DNA from: DATEDA01 sp963789885
GTDB lineage: Bacteria; Pseudomonadota; Gammaproteobacteria; Burkholderiales; SG8-39
Length of the DNA: 64,000 bases
Assembly (NCBI GenBank): GCA_963789885.1
Contig: CAWBNB010000064.1
Location: 186,001 to 250,000, forward strand
Direction of reading: 5' to 3'
This document shows positions 24,410 through 34,151 of the stretch, piece by piece. The notes below the pieces were generated by a model. It was given only the letters and a program-made list of their open reading frames with translations. It had not been told where the DNA came from and made no database searches. Numbering within the stretch: position 1 is the first letter of the stretch; every line of letters starts with the position of its first letter. The position numbers and the translations under genes are program-made.

Positions 24410-25192
24410 ATGCTCAAGGGCAGAACCGCGCTCGTCACCGGCTCGACGAGCGGCATCGGCCTCGGCATCGCCGAGACCCTCGCGAGCCGCGGCGCGAACA
24501 TCATCCTGAACGGGTTCGGCGACAAGGCGGAGATCGAGCGCCTGCGCGCCCGCATCGCGGACACGCACCGCGTGACCGTCAAGTACGACGGGGCCGACAT
24601 GTCGAAAGGCGACGCGATCGAGGCGATGATGAAGGCCGCGATCGCCGAGTTCGGTTCGGTCGACGTGCTCGTCAACAACGCCGGCATCCAGCACGTCGCG
24701 CCGGTGGACGAATTCCCGGTCGCGAAATGGGACGCGATCCTCGCAATCAACCTCAGCGCCGCGTTCCACACCACACGCCTCGCAGTCCCCGGTATGAAGA
24801 ATCGCGGCTGGGGCCGCATCGTCAACATCGCCTCGGCGCACGCGCTCGTCGCTTCGCCCTACAAGGCCGCCTACGTCGCGGCCAAGCACGGCATCGCCGG
24901 ACTGACGAAGACCGTCGCCCTGGAAGTCGCCGAGCAGGGGATCACGGTCAACGCGGTGTGTCCCGGCTACGTCTGGACGCCGCTCGTCGAAAAGCAGATC
25001 CCCGACACCGCAAAGGCGCGCGGCCTTACCGAAGAACAGGTGAAGCGCGACGTGCTGCTCGCCGCGCAGCCGACGAAGAAGTTCGTCGAGGTCGGCGAGG
25101 TGGCCGAGCTCACGGCGTTCCTCGCCAGCGACGCCGCCGCGTCGATCACCGGCGCGATCGTGCCGATCGACGGTGGGTGGGTAGCGCATTGA
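24410..25192 (+). CDS. bdhA: 3-hydroxybutyrate dehydrogenase
   Basis: A 260-residue short-chain dehydrogenase that interconverts (R)-3-hydroxybutyrate and acetoacetate with NAD, as in polyhydroxybutyrate use. The Rossmann motif TGSTSGIGLGIAE lies at residues 10-22, NNAGIQHVAPV near 89-99, and the catalytic Ser/Tyr/Lys set in SAHALVASPYKAAYVAAKHG. HVAPVDEFP and CPGYVWTPLVEKQIPD are typical of BdhA rather than generic SDRs. An AAGGAG site lies 9 bases before the ATG. A palindromic hairpin follows the stop. Confidence 0.92.
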   Translation: MLKGRTALVTGSTSGIGLGIAETLASRGANIILNGFGDKAEIERLRARIADTHRVTVKYDGADMSKGDAIEAMMKAAIAEFGSVDVLVNNAGIQHVAPVDEFPVAKWDAILAINLSAAFHTTRLAVPGMKNRGWGRIVNIASAHALVASPYKAAYVAAKHGIAGLTKTVALEVAEQGITVNAVCPGYVWTPLVEKQIPDTAKARGLTEEQVKRDVLLAAQPTKKFVEVGEVAELTAFLASDAAASITGAIVPIDGGWVAH

Positions 25193-25209
25193 ACACGAAG
25201 AACTTGGAC

Positions 25210-25244
25210 GTGCTGCAGCGCAGGTGAAGCCTGCGCTGCAGCAC
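25210..25244 (+). terminator. Perfect 15-bp stem-loop after bdhA
   Basis: Arms of 15 bp (GTGCTGCAGCGCAGG and its exact complement) flank a 5-nt loop, 17 bp after the bdhA stop. There is no T-run, so it may stop RNA polymerase weakly or protect the mRNA end. It also has the form of an IS-free palindromic element. Confidence 0.6.
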
Positions 25245-25437
25245 CGAGGATTCAATACAACCGAGTGATGAAGATGAACGCTGGAACTGCTCGCAGCGCC
25301 CATGTGCTCCCGCGCGGGCGATCCAGGTTCATCGAGCGTGTGTATCTCGGCCGCGACGTCGTGCACCGCTGGGCCCGATCCCCCAATTCCGCGACCCCGA
25401 GGGCCGCGGTCACATCAAGCGAAAGGAGAAAGACGTC

Positions 25438-25938
25438 ATGAGCAGCAACCAAACCAGAGGCTGGCGGCGCGTCGCGCTCGCCGGCATCGTCGCCGGCGCG
25501 TTCTCGCTTGGCGTCACGTCCGCGTTCGCGGGCGAATGCGCCGCGGCCGATCGGCGGCCCGACGGCAGCGGCCAGAAGCCGGGCGCGACCGCACCCAAGG
25601 ACGTGACCGACGTGGTGATCACCGCCACCGACCTCTCGAAGGAGAAGGTCGCGTTGAAGGACCGGCTGTTCCGGTTCCGCCGCCTCGACATCAAGCCGGG
25701 CGGCATCGTGCCCTGGCACAGCCACGACAACCGGCCGGCGATGATCTACGTCGTCAAGGGCACGATCGTCGAGTACGCCAGCACCTGCGCCGCGCCGATC
25801 GTGCATAAAGCCGGCGATGTCTCGCCGGAGCGCATCGGCACGGCGCACTGGTGGAAGAACACCGGCACCGAGGACGTCGTCCTGGTCGTGTCGGACATCT
25901 TCCCGGTCGAAGACAAGGTCAACGAAAAGATGATGTAG
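25438..25938 (+). CDS. Exported cupin-domain protein
   Basis: A 166-residue protein. A signal peptide (about residues 1-31) ends at SAFAGEC. A single cupin barrel follows: FRRLDIKPGGIVPWHSHDNR (about residues 80-99) with the metal-binding HSH motif, then a second cupin stretch ending VSDIFPVEDKVNEKMM. A GAAAGGAG ribosome site precedes the ATG. The cupin is probably a metal-binding periplasmic protein, with no assigned reaction. Signal cleavage next to a Cys (FAG-EC) might suggest a lipoprotein, but the lipobox is poor. Confidence 0.8.
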   Translation: MSSNQTRGWRRVALAGIVAGAFSLGVTSAFAGECAAADRRPDGSGQKPGATAPKDVTDVVITATDLSKEKVALKDRLFRFRRLDIKPGGIVPWHSHDNRPAMIYVVKGTIVEYASTCAAPIVHKAGDVSPERIGTAHWWKNTGTEDVVLVVSDIFPVEDKVNEKMM

Positions 25939-26020
25939 CGGCGCGCCGGCCGGCGCGCGGTGCCCTGGCGCGATCCGCCGGGGCGCCCCTTCGCAATCCC
26001 TGCCTCCGGGAGGACCCGCC

Positions 26021-27238
26021 ATGACGACCACGACTCACGTCCCGCCGTTGCCGCCGATGATGGCGGGTCACGAGGCGCACGTGCTCCTGCGCACGTTCGT
26101 CATCGGGTTGATGGCGTTTCTCACGGTCGTCGACCTCTTCGCGACGCAGGCGATCCTGCCCTCGCTTGCCCGGCACTACCAGGTGAGCCCGGCTGCGATG
26201 GGGTTCGCGGTCAACTCGAGCACGATCGGGATGGCGATCGCCGGACTGGCGGTGGCGTTCTTCAGCCGGCGCATCGACCGCCGGCGCGGAATCACGGTGG
26301 CGCTCGCGCTCCTCGCCATCCCGACCGCGGCCCTCGCGGTGGCACCCGACCTGACGACCTTCACGGCGCTGCGGGTTACGCAGGGGCTGTGCATGTCCTC
26401 CGCGTTCGCGCTCACGCTGTCCTATCTCGGCGAGCAGTGCAGCGCCGAAGATGCCGCGGGCGCGTTCGCCGGCTACATCACCGGCAACGTCGCAAGCAAC
26501 CTCATCGGCCGCCTCATGTCGGCCGCGCTCGTCGACACGGTCGGCCTGGCGGGGAACTTCTACGTGTTCGCGGCGCTCAACCTCGCCGGCGCGGTCCTCG
26601 TCTGGTTCTATCTCGGCAGGACCATGCCGGCCGCCGCCGCCGGCGCCCGCTCGCCGCTCTCGGTCTGGGCGGAGCACCTTCGTAACGGTCCGCTGCGGGC
26701 GAGCTTCGCGATCGGGTTCTGCATCCTGTTCGCGTTCATCGGCACCTTCACCTACGTCAACTTCGTCCTGGTGCGCGAGCCGCTCGCGATCAGCCGGATG
26801 GCCCTGGGATTCGTCTATTTCGTCTTCCTGCCCTCGGTGCTCACGACGCCCCTGGCGGGCCGCGCAGTGCAGCGCTTCGGCACGCGGCCGACTTTCTGGG
26901 GCGCGATAGCGATTGCGGGCGTGGGACTGCCGCTCCTGCTCGCGCCAAATCTGGTTCCGGTCCTTGCCGGCATGGCCCTGGTCGCCATCGGGACCTTCTT
27001 CGCGCAGGCGACCGCCACCGGCTTCGTCGGCCGCGCCGCGACGACCGACCGCGGGTCGGCGAGCGGGATCTATCTCGCGTGCTACTTCTTCGGGGGACTC
27101 GTCGGTACCGCGGTCCTCGGCCAGCTCTTCGACCGCCTCGGCTGGGCCGCCTGCGTCGCGGGCATCGGTGCGGCGCTCGCCGCCGCGGCCCTGCTCGCTT
27201 TCCGTCTGAAGATGCCGGCCCACGCGCCCGCCGCATAG
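26021..27238 (+). CDS. MFS transporter (YnfM-like)
   Basis: A 405-residue major facilitator with about 12 hydrophobic spans. The first segment is FVIGLMAFLTVVDLFATQAI (residues 27-46). The loop 2-3 motif appears as FFSRRIDRRRGITVALALL near residues 85-103. Resemblance is to the YnfM/Bcr group of drug or metabolite exporters. It begins a plus-strand series with DUF1622, DUF302 and patatin genes separated by 5-11 bp. The substrate is unknown. Confidence 0.85.
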   Translation: MTTTTHVPPLPPMMAGHEAHVLLRTFVIGLMAFLTVVDLFATQAILPSLARHYQVSPAAMGFAVNSSTIGMAIAGLAVAFFSRRIDRRRGITVALALLAIPTAALAVAPDLTTFTALRVTQGLCMSSAFALTLSYLGEQCSAEDAAGAFAGYITGNVASNLIGRLMSAALVDTVGLAGNFYVFAALNLAGAVLVWFYLGRTMPAAAAGARSPLSVWAEHLRNGPLRASFAIGFCILFAFIGTFTYVNFVLVREPLAISRMALGFVYFVFLPSVLTTPLAGRAVQRFGTRPTFWGAIAIAGVGLPLLLAPNLVPVLAGMALVAIGTFFAQATATGFVGRAATTDRGSASGIYLACYFFGGLVGTAVLGQLFDRLGWAACVAGIGAALAAAALLAFRLKMPAHAPAA

Positions 27239-27244
27239 TCCGCC

Positions 27245-27610
27245 ATGCAGGTCAGGGAATTCGTCGAGCTCGCCGGCACCGCCGCGGAAATCGCCGGCGT
27301 CGTGCTGATCATCGGCGGGCTCGTGATCGCGAGCGCCCGCTACGTGCTGCCGGCGGGCATCGGCTCCGTGCCCCGCTACCAGCGCTACCGACAGGACCTC
27401 GGGCGCGCGATCCTGCTCGGACTGGAGGTGCTGGTCGCCGCCGACATCGTCCGCACCGTCGCGTTCACCCCGACGATGGAGAGCGTGATCGTGCTGGCGA
27501 TGATCGTCGCGATCCGCACGTTCCTGAGCTGGAGCCTCGCGCTCGAGCTGGAAGGCCGATGGCCATGGCAGCGGGCCGCCGAGCGGCTCGCGCCCGAACC
27601 CCAACCCTGA
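27245..27610 (+). CDS. DUF1622 family membrane protein
   Basis: A 121-residue protein with three hydrophobic spans: AEIAGVVLIIGGLVIASARY near residues 14-33, the LGRAILLGLEVLVAADIVRT segment, and SVIVLAMIVAIRTFLSWSLA. The Arg-Tyr-rich loop (RYQRYRQDLGRAI) between spans 1 and 2 is typical of DUF1622. The function is unknown. It lies 6 bp after the MFS gene and 11 bp before the DUF302 gene, so it is likely part of one transcript. Confidence 0.8.
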   Translation: MQVREFVELAGTAAEIAGVVLIIGGLVIASARYVLPAGIGSVPRYQRYRQDLGRAILLGLEVLVAADIVRTVAFTPTMESVIVLAMIVAIRTFLSWSLALELEGRWPWQRAAERLAPEPQP

Positions 27611-27621
27611 AGGAGATTCCC

Positions 27622-28107
27622 ATGTACACCCGCATCGTCCAGCTCCTCTCAGCCGCGCTCCTCGCGGTCGGCCTCGTCGCGGCGCTTCCCGCTGCGGCGG
27701 ATACCGCCGGCGGCGACGGCATCGTCCGGGTCAAGAGCGCCTATCCGCTCGACGAAACCGTCGTGCGGCTCAAGCAGGACATCGCCGCCAAGGGGATCCG
27801 GTTCTTCCAGGAAATTGACCAGCACAAGCTCGCCGCCGACGCCGGCATCAAGGTGCTGCCGTCCACGCTCCTCGTCTTCGGCAACCCGCCGCTCGGCACG
27901 CAGTTCCTGAACGCCAGGCAGCAGGCCGGCATCGACTGGCCGGTGCGGCTGCTCGTGCAGCAGGACGAGAAAGGCGACGTGTGGGCGATCTACACGGACT
28001 TCATCTGGATCGCGCAGCGGCATGGCGTCAAGGCCGCCGACCGGAAGCCGTTCGAGACCGCCTCGGGCGTGATCGCCTCGATCACGTCCAGCGTGACGGC
28101 GAAGTAG
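27622..28107 (+). CDS. Exported DUF302 protein
   Basis: A 161-residue protein with a signal peptide (about 1-26, ending PAAADTAGG). A DUF302 domain covers the rest: VKSAYPLDETVVRLKQDIAA (about 36-55), FQEIDQHKLAADAGI, and STLLVFGNPPLGTQFL near 84-99, the conserved core. The function of DUF302 is unknown; some members are linked to redox or metal stress. The ATG at 27622 follows an AAGGAGA ribosome site, so the much longer in-frame reading upstream is rejected. Confidence 0.85.
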   Translation: MYTRIVQLLSAALLAVGLVAALPAAADTAGGDGIVRVKSAYPLDETVVRLKQDIAAKGIRFFQEIDQHKLAADAGIKVLPSTLLVFGNPPLGTQFLNARQQAGIDWPVRLLVQQDEKGDVWAIYTDFIWIAQRHGVKAADRKPFETASGVIASITSSVTAK

Positions 28108-28112
28108 CCGCC

Positions 28113-29333
28113 ATGGACCGGGGCCCCAACGCGATCTCGAACACCCCTCCGTCCGCGCGCGAGAGCGGTGCGGCGACCGGCAAGGGCTCCGGGCTGCCGG
28201 GTCAGGTCGTGCTGGTCCTGCAGGGCGGCGGTGCGCTCGGCGCCTACCAGGTGGGCGTGTACGAAGCGCTCCACGAGGCCGGCATCGAGCCCGACTGGGT
28301 GATCGGCACGTCGATCGGCGCGATCAACGCCGCGCTGATCGCCGGCAACGCCCCCGAGCGCCGACTCGAGCGTCTGCGGTCGTTCTGGGCCGGCGTCGAG
28401 CAACGCGCCGGCGCGGGTCTTCGTGGGCTGATTCCCGGCCTGGGGAATGCGTTCGCCAACGCCAGCACCATGATGCAGGGCATCTCGACGTTCTTTTCGC
28501 CCAACCCCGCTTCCTGGCTCGGTCAGCACGCGCCGCTCGGCGTCGACCGCGCGGCGCATTACACGACCGAGCCGCTGCGCCGGACGCTCACCGACCTTGT
28601 CGACTTCAGCCGCATCAACGCGCGGAGCATTCGACTCACCGTCGGCGCGGTGAACGTCAACACCGGCGAGATGCGCTACTTCGACAGCCGCGACGAGCCG
28701 ATCTGCGTCGAGCACGTCATGGCTTCGGGCGCGTTGCCGCCGGCGTTTCCGGCGGTCCGCGTCGACGGCGAACCCTACTGGGACGGCGGGATCTACTCGA
28801 ACACGCCGATCGAGGCCGTCCTCGACGACAAGCCGCGCCGGGACTCGGTGATCTTCGCCGTGCAGGTGTGGAACCCTGAGGGTACGGATCCCGAGACGCT
28901 CTGGCAGGTGGCAGAGCGGCAGAAGGACATCCAGTACGCGAGCCGCGCCAGGAGCCACATCGCACGGCAGAAGCAGATTCACCACCTGCGCCACATCATC
29001 CGCGAGCTGGCGAAGAACATTCCGGAACAGGCGCGCAGCTCGGAGGAAGTCAAGGAGCTGGCGTCGTGGGGCTGCGGTACGACGATGCACGTGGCGCGTC
29101 TGGTTGCGCCGCGGGTAGGCGGCGAGGACCAGTTCAAGGACATCGACTTCACGCCCGCGGGCATCCGCGCCCGCTGGCAGGCGGGCTATGCAGACACCCG
29201 CCGCATGGTCGCGCGCGCGCCGTGGCAAGGTCCCGTGGACACCATGGAGGGCGTGGTGATCCACGACCCCATGGCGATGCCGGGACACGAGCTCGCGTCG
29301 GGCGTGGACGGCTTCGCCGGGAAGACGAAGTAG
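28113..29333 (+). CDS. Patatin-like phospholipase with DUF3734
   Basis: A 406-residue protein. Patatin domain: oxyanion loop QGGGALGAYQVGVYEALHEA (about residues 38-57), nucleophile elbow IGTSIGAINAALIAG near 65-79, and the Asp of the dyad in YWDGGIYSNTPIE near 223-235. The C-terminal part (SEEVKELASWGCGTTMHVAR onward) is DUF3734, which is found with patatins. It probably hydrolyses acyl lipids or a polyhydroxyalkanoate-linked substrate; bdhA nearby makes PHB metabolism plausible but unproven. The ATG lies 5 bp after the DUF302 stop. Confidence 0.88.
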   Translation: MDRGPNAISNTPPSARESGAATGKGSGLPGQVVLVLQGGGALGAYQVGVYEALHEAGIEPDWVIGTSIGAINAALIAGNAPERRLERLRSFWAGVEQRAGAGLRGLIPGLGNAFANASTMMQGISTFFSPNPASWLGQHAPLGVDRAAHYTTEPLRRTLTDLVDFSRINARSIRLTVGAVNVNTGEMRYFDSRDEPICVEHVMASGALPPAFPAVRVDGEPYWDGGIYSNTPIEAVLDDKPRRDSVIFAVQVWNPEGTDPETLWQVAERQKDIQYASRARSHIARQKQIHHLRHIIRELAKNIPEQARSSEEVKELASWGCGTTMHVARLVAPRVGGEDQFKDIDFTPAGIRARWQAGYADTRRMVARAPWQGPVDTMEGVVIHDPMAMPGHELASGVDGFAGKTK

Positions 29334-29434
29334 GCCGCGCGCATCCGCCCGGACAGAATCTGCACCAGGGCCGACGAAGGGCGCAGTCGCGCTGGGTGAT
29401 GCCCTTTTCCTTGGCGTACTTCGCCGCGGACGAG

Positions 29435-29929
29435 TCAGTCCCCGGTGCTCGCGACGGCGCGCTGGAGCTTGGCGAGCAGCCGGTCCAGCTGGCGCCGCTC
29501 CACCGCCGTGAGCCCGGCGAGCAGCGCCCGTTCGCGCGCGCGGGCGCTCGACGAAACGCGCCGGTAGAGCGCGCGCCCGCGAGTGCTCAACCGGAAGAGC
29601 GTCCGGCGGGCGTCGAACGCGTCGTGGGTACGCTCCAGGTAGCCCCCGCGGGCGAGCGACTGAAGCGCGCGCGAGGCCCGGGCCTTGTCGAGACCGCTGC
29701 GCGCCGCGGTCTCGGCGGCCGAGCGCATGGCGCCGTCGCCGAGCGCGGCGACGACTCGGCACCCGGCGGCATCGACATCCGACCGCTCGGCGACAGGACG
29801 CGCCGCGCCCGCGGCGAGGAGCCGCGCGAGTGCGGCGAGCCGCTCGCCGAGCGGCGCCGTCGCCGTGCGCCGCCGGCGGTGGCGACCCAGCCCGGGTCGC
29901 GAGCTGCCGGGCTTCCGGCGCGTGCTCAT
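29435..29929 (-). CDS. MarR-like transcriptional regulator
   Basis: A 164-residue protein with a winged-helix core. Residues about 45-125 read as a MarR domain: VVAALGDGAMRSAAETAARS, then SGLDKARASRALQSLARGGY as recognition helix and wing entry, and RTLFRLSTRGRALY. The N-terminus is basic and the C-terminal helix (LTAVERRQLDRLLAKLQRA) fits the dimerisation helix. The ATG overlaps the stop of the Lrp gene by 4 bp, so it is probably co-transcribed. It may co-regulate the hppD cluster, which is inference. Confidence 0.75.
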   Translation of the reverse strand: MSTRRKPGSSRPGLGRHRRRRTATAPLGERLAALARLLAAGAARPVAERSDVDAAGCRVVAALGDGAMRSAAETAARSGLDKARASRALQSLARGGYLERTHDAFDARRTLFRLSTRGRALYRRVSSSARARERALLAGLTAVERRQLDRLLAKLQRAVASTGD

Positions 29930-30404
29930 CCGAGATGCGCCAACGGGAGCGCGGTCGTGTCCTTGATCCGCTCCAGCACGAAGTTGGACTTCACGTCGAT
30001 CACTCCCGGTTGCTTGAGGAGGCGGTTCATCATGAAGCGCGAATAGTGCTCGAGATCCTCGACGTGGACCCGCAGGAGGTAGTCGGTATCGCCCGTCATG
30101 GAGTAGCAGGCGATCACTTCCGGCCAGCCCTGGACCGCGCTCAGGAAGTCGTCGATCGGCAGCGTGCCGCCCTTCTCGAGCTTGACGTTGACGAAGGCGA
30201 GCAGGCCGAGCCCGACGCGGGCGGGGTCGACCAGCGCCACGTACTCCCGGATCACCCCCCCTCTTCGAGCGCCCGCACTCGCCGGAGGCAGGGACTGGGA
30301 GAGAGGGCGATCTTGGCGGCGAGCTCCACATTAGTAAGCCGCCCGTCCCGCTGGAGCAGGTCGAGAATCTTGCGGTCGGTGCGGTCGAGCGCGGCAGCTG
30401 GCAT
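29926..30404 (-). pseudogene. Lrp/AsnC-family regulator, frameshifted in a G7 run
   Basis: The HTH part begins at ATG 30404: LDRTDRKILDLLQRDGRLTN, then LSPSPCLRRVRALEEGG, and stops. The ligand-binding AsnC domain (IREYVALVDPARVGLGLLAF, later GDTDYLLRVHVEDLEHYSRF) continues in the next frame to 29926. The break is at seven consecutive G on the minus strand (30255-30261 region); eight would restore EEGGVIREYV. It lies divergent from hppD, so it is the likely regulator of tyrosine degradation. A sequencing error, a phase-variable tract or a real mutation would look the same. Confidence 0.75.
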
Positions 30405-30429
30405 ATCTGGTCCGATCAGTTCAATGTTC

Positions 30430-30444
30430 AGCAATATTATTGCT
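30430..30444. promoter_or_regulatory. Candidate Lrp/AsnC operator between the regulator and hppD
   Basis: AGCAATATTATTGCT is a perfect inverted repeat with 7-bp arms and one central base. Its 15-bp size and AT-rich core are usual for Lrp/AsnC-family operators. It lies 26 bp upstream of the Lrp start and about 93 bp upstream of the hppD start, so it could serve autoregulation and hppD control. Confidence 0.55.
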
Positions 30445-30536
30445 CCTGTATACCCATTTCGGGGTGCCTTTGATAACAAATAGCGCCCTCCTCTCCCTAG
30501 AATGCGCACCCATATTCAGACTTCCAGGAGCACGCC

Positions 30537-31661
<1,125 letters not shown>

Positions 31662-31672
31662 GGAGCGCGCAA

Positions 31673-32524
31673 ATGGAACGATCGATCCTCACCGCCGTCA
31701 GCAACCAGGGGCGGCGCCGCGGCGACTACTCGCATGCGCGCGCCGATTACACCCTCGAACAGGACTGGCCGGCGTACACCGCGGCGGAGCATTCGCTGTG
31801 GCGCAAGCTGTACGACCGCCAGATGCGGCTCGTGCCGCAGTACGCGTGCGAGGAATTCCTGCACGCGCTCGACCGGCTCGACCTGGGCGGTGCCATTCCG
31901 CGCTTCGCCGCGATCTCGCGCAAGCTGCGGCGCGCGAGCGGCTGGGAGCTCGTCGCAGTGCCCGGCCTCATCCCGGACCTAGCGTTCTTCGAGCACCTCG
32001 CGAACCGCCGCTTCCCGGTCACCAGCTGGCTGCGCCGGCCGGAGGAGGCCGAGTACGTCGTGGAGCCCGACGTGTTCCACGACTTCTTCGGCCACGTACC
32101 GCTCCTGTTCGACCCGGTGTACGCCGACTACATGGCGGCCTACGGAGCGGGCGGCCTCAAGGCCGCGCAGCTCGATTCGCTCAAGCACCTCGCCCGGCTG
32201 TACTGGTACACGGTCGAGTTCGGGCTGATGCGCACGCGCGAAGGCCTGCGCGCGTACGGTGCCGGGCTCCTCTCCTCCTCGGGCGAGATCCTCTACGCCG
32301 CGGAGAGCGCCGAGCCGCGGCGCGTGAAGTTCGATGTTGAGCGGCTGCTCCGCACCGAGTACCGCATCGACCGCTTCCAGGACACCTATTTCGTGATCGA
32401 TGGCTTCGAGCAGCTGATCGCCGACACCGCACCGGACTTCACGCCGGTATACGAGCGGATCCGGCGGCTGCCGCCGATCGCACCCGACGAGGCGACCTGG
32501 GACGACGTGGTGGTGCGGCGCTAG
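31673..32524 (+). CDS. phhA: Phenylalanine 4-monooxygenase
   Basis: A 283-residue tetrahydrobiopterin-dependent hydroxylase converting phenylalanine to tyrosine. The iron site is clear: FHDFFGHVPLLFDPVYADYM (two His in HxxxxH spacing, near residues 139-144) and YWYTVEFGLMRT with the Glu ligand near 184. FAAISRKLRRASGWELVAVP is typical of the bacterial enzyme. The start lies 11 bp after hppD, with an AGGAG site. The matching pterin dehydratase phhB is 1.6 kb downstream, beyond aspA. Confidence 0.95.
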   Translation: MERSILTAVSNQGRRRGDYSHARADYTLEQDWPAYTAAEHSLWRKLYDRQMRLVPQYACEEFLHALDRLDLGGAIPRFAAISRKLRRASGWELVAVPGLIPDLAFFEHLANRRFPVTSWLRRPEEAEYVVEPDVFHDFFGHVPLLFDPVYADYMAAYGAGGLKAAQLDSLKHLARLYWYTVEFGLMRTREGLRAYGAGLLSSSGEILYAAESAEPRRVKFDVERLLRTEYRIDRFQDTYFVIDGFEQLIADTAPDFTPVYERIRRLPPIAPDEATWDDVVVRR

Positions 32525-32596
32525 GCGATCGCCGCAGAACCGCGCTTCGCCGCGGCTCTGTGCACGGTCGACCCGCGTGCCGGTACCCCTGACGAC

Positions 32597-34024
32597 TCAG
32601 CGCGCGACGCGCCTGGCGCCGGGGTGATATTGCGGCGAGGTGAGCACCTCCGGCCGCAGCACCGCGTCCAGCTCCTCCTTCTTCATCAGCCCCATCTCGA
32701 GCACGAGGTCGGCGACCGGCCGCCCGGTCGCGAGCGCCTCGCGCGCGACGCGCGTAGCATTCTCGTAGCCGATGTAGGGATTGAGCGCCGTGGCGAGGCC
32801 AGCCGAGCTGCGCACGCGCGCGGCGAGCAGCTCGCGATTGCAGGTGATCCCATTCACGCAGTTCCGCGCGAGGGTGAGGCACGCTTCGCGCAGGTGCGTC
32901 AGGCTCTTGAAGAGGCTGTGCGCGATGATCGGCTCGAACGCGTTCAGCTGGAGCTGCCCGCCCTCGGATGCCATCGTCACCGTGATGTCGTTGCCGATCA
33001 CCTCGAACGCGACCTGGTTCATGACCTCCGGGATGACCGGGTTCACCTTGCCCGGCATGATCGAGGAGCCGGCGGCGCGTTCGGGCAGCTTGATCTCGCA
33101 CAGGCCCGCCTGCGGTCCGCTCGCAAGCAGCCGGAGATCGTTGCAGGTCTTCGACAGCTTCGCGGCGATCCGCTTCAGCACGCCCGACAGCTGCACGAAT
33201 GCGCCGGTGTCCTGGGTCGCTTCGACGAGGTTCGCGGCCGGTACGACCGGCAGCCCGGTAAGCGCCGCGAGGTTGCGCGTCACAAGCCCGGTGTAGCGCG
33301 GGTCGGTGTTGATGCCGGTGCCGATCGCCGTGGCGCCGAGGTTGATCTCGTGCATGAGAGCCGCGGCCTCGCGTAGCCGCTCCTCGTCCTCCCCGATCAT
33401 CACGCCGAAAGTGCTGAATTCCTGGCCAAGCGTCATCGGCACCGCGTCCTGGAGCTGGGTGCGGCCCATCTTGAGCACGTCGGCGAACTCCGTCGCCTTC
33501 GCCTCGAAGCTCCGTCGCAGCTCGCCCATCGCGTCGAGCAGGCGCGCGATCGCAAAGCACACGCCGACGCGGATCGCGGTCGGATACACGTCGTTCGTGC
33601 TCTGCGACATGTTGACGTGGTTGTTGGGATGAAGGTGCTGGTACTCGCCCTTCCGGTGCCCGAGGATCTCGAGCGCGCGGTTCGCGATCACCTCGTTCGC
33701 GTTCATGTTGGTGGAGGTGCCGGCGCCGCCCTGGATTACGTCGACGACGAATGCGCCGTCCAGGGCGCCGTCCGCGATCTCCGCGCAGGCGGCGACGATC
33801 GCGTCCGCCCGCTCCGCGTCGAGCGCGCCAAGCGAGCGGTTGGTGATCGCCGCGGCGTGCTTCACGAGCGCGAGCGCGCGGACGAGGTCCCGGTAGGAAC
33901 CGATCGCCTGCCCGGTGATCGGGAAGTTCTCGAGCGCGCGCAGCGTGTGAATCCCCCAGTAGGCGTCCGCGGGAACCTCGCGGTCGCCTAGGAGGTCGTG
34001 CTCGTTCCGGGTGGCGGCGGTCAT
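32597..34024 (-). CDS. aspA: Aspartate ammonia-lyase
   Basis: A 475-residue lyase of the fumarase/aspartase superfamily, which deaminates aspartate to fumarate. The signature GSSIMPGKVNPVIPEVMNQV lies near residues 325-344. GGAGTSTNMNANEVIANRAL (about 102-121) and HPNNHVNMSQSTNDVYPTAI (about 139-158) are active-site stretches. The HPNxHVNxSQSTND pattern and the N-terminus (EHDLLGDREVPADAYWGIHT) favour aspartase over fumarase. The start at 34024 is chosen over a longer reading that runs into a region without homology. It lies convergent to phhA and divergent from phhB, interrupting the aromatic cluster. Confidence 0.92.
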   Translation of the reverse strand: MTAATRNEHDLLGDREVPADAYWGIHTLRALENFPITGQAIGSYRDLVRALALVKHAAAITNRSLGALDAERADAIVAACAEIADGALDGAFVVDVIQGGAGTSTNMNANEVIANRALEILGHRKGEYQHLHPNNHVNMSQSTNDVYPTAIRVGVCFAIARLLDAMGELRRSFEAKATEFADVLKMGRTQLQDAVPMTLGQEFSTFGVMIGEDEERLREAAALMHEINLGATAIGTGINTDPRYTGLVTRNLAALTGLPVVPAANLVEATQDTGAFVQLSGVLKRIAAKLSKTCNDLRLLASGPQAGLCEIKLPERAAGSSIMPGKVNPVIPEVMNQVAFEVIGNDITVTMASEGGQLQLNAFEPIIAHSLFKSLTHLREACLTLARNCVNGITCNRELLAARVRSSAGLATALNPYIGYENATRVAREALATGRPVADLVLEMGLMKKEELDAVLRPEVLTSPQYHPGARRVAR

Positions 34025-34151
34025 GGCTTCATTCCTCGGGCAAACCGAGCGCTTCGAAGATCTAAGCGGTATCAGCGTAGCACCAACCCCCGGCGGGGGG
34101 CGGCATCTGGCCTGCCGCAGTAAATGGGACGCCAGCTCGAAGGAGCGCCCG

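Noticed and set aside
25210..25244. Rho-independent terminator with full confidence
   Set aside because: The stem is perfect but no T-run follows, so it is only listed as a probable terminator.
29926..30404. Programmed frameshifting in the Lrp gene
   Set aside because: The break is a plain G run followed directly by a stop. No stimulatory structure or slippery heptamer of known type is seen; mutation, phase variation or read error explain it better.
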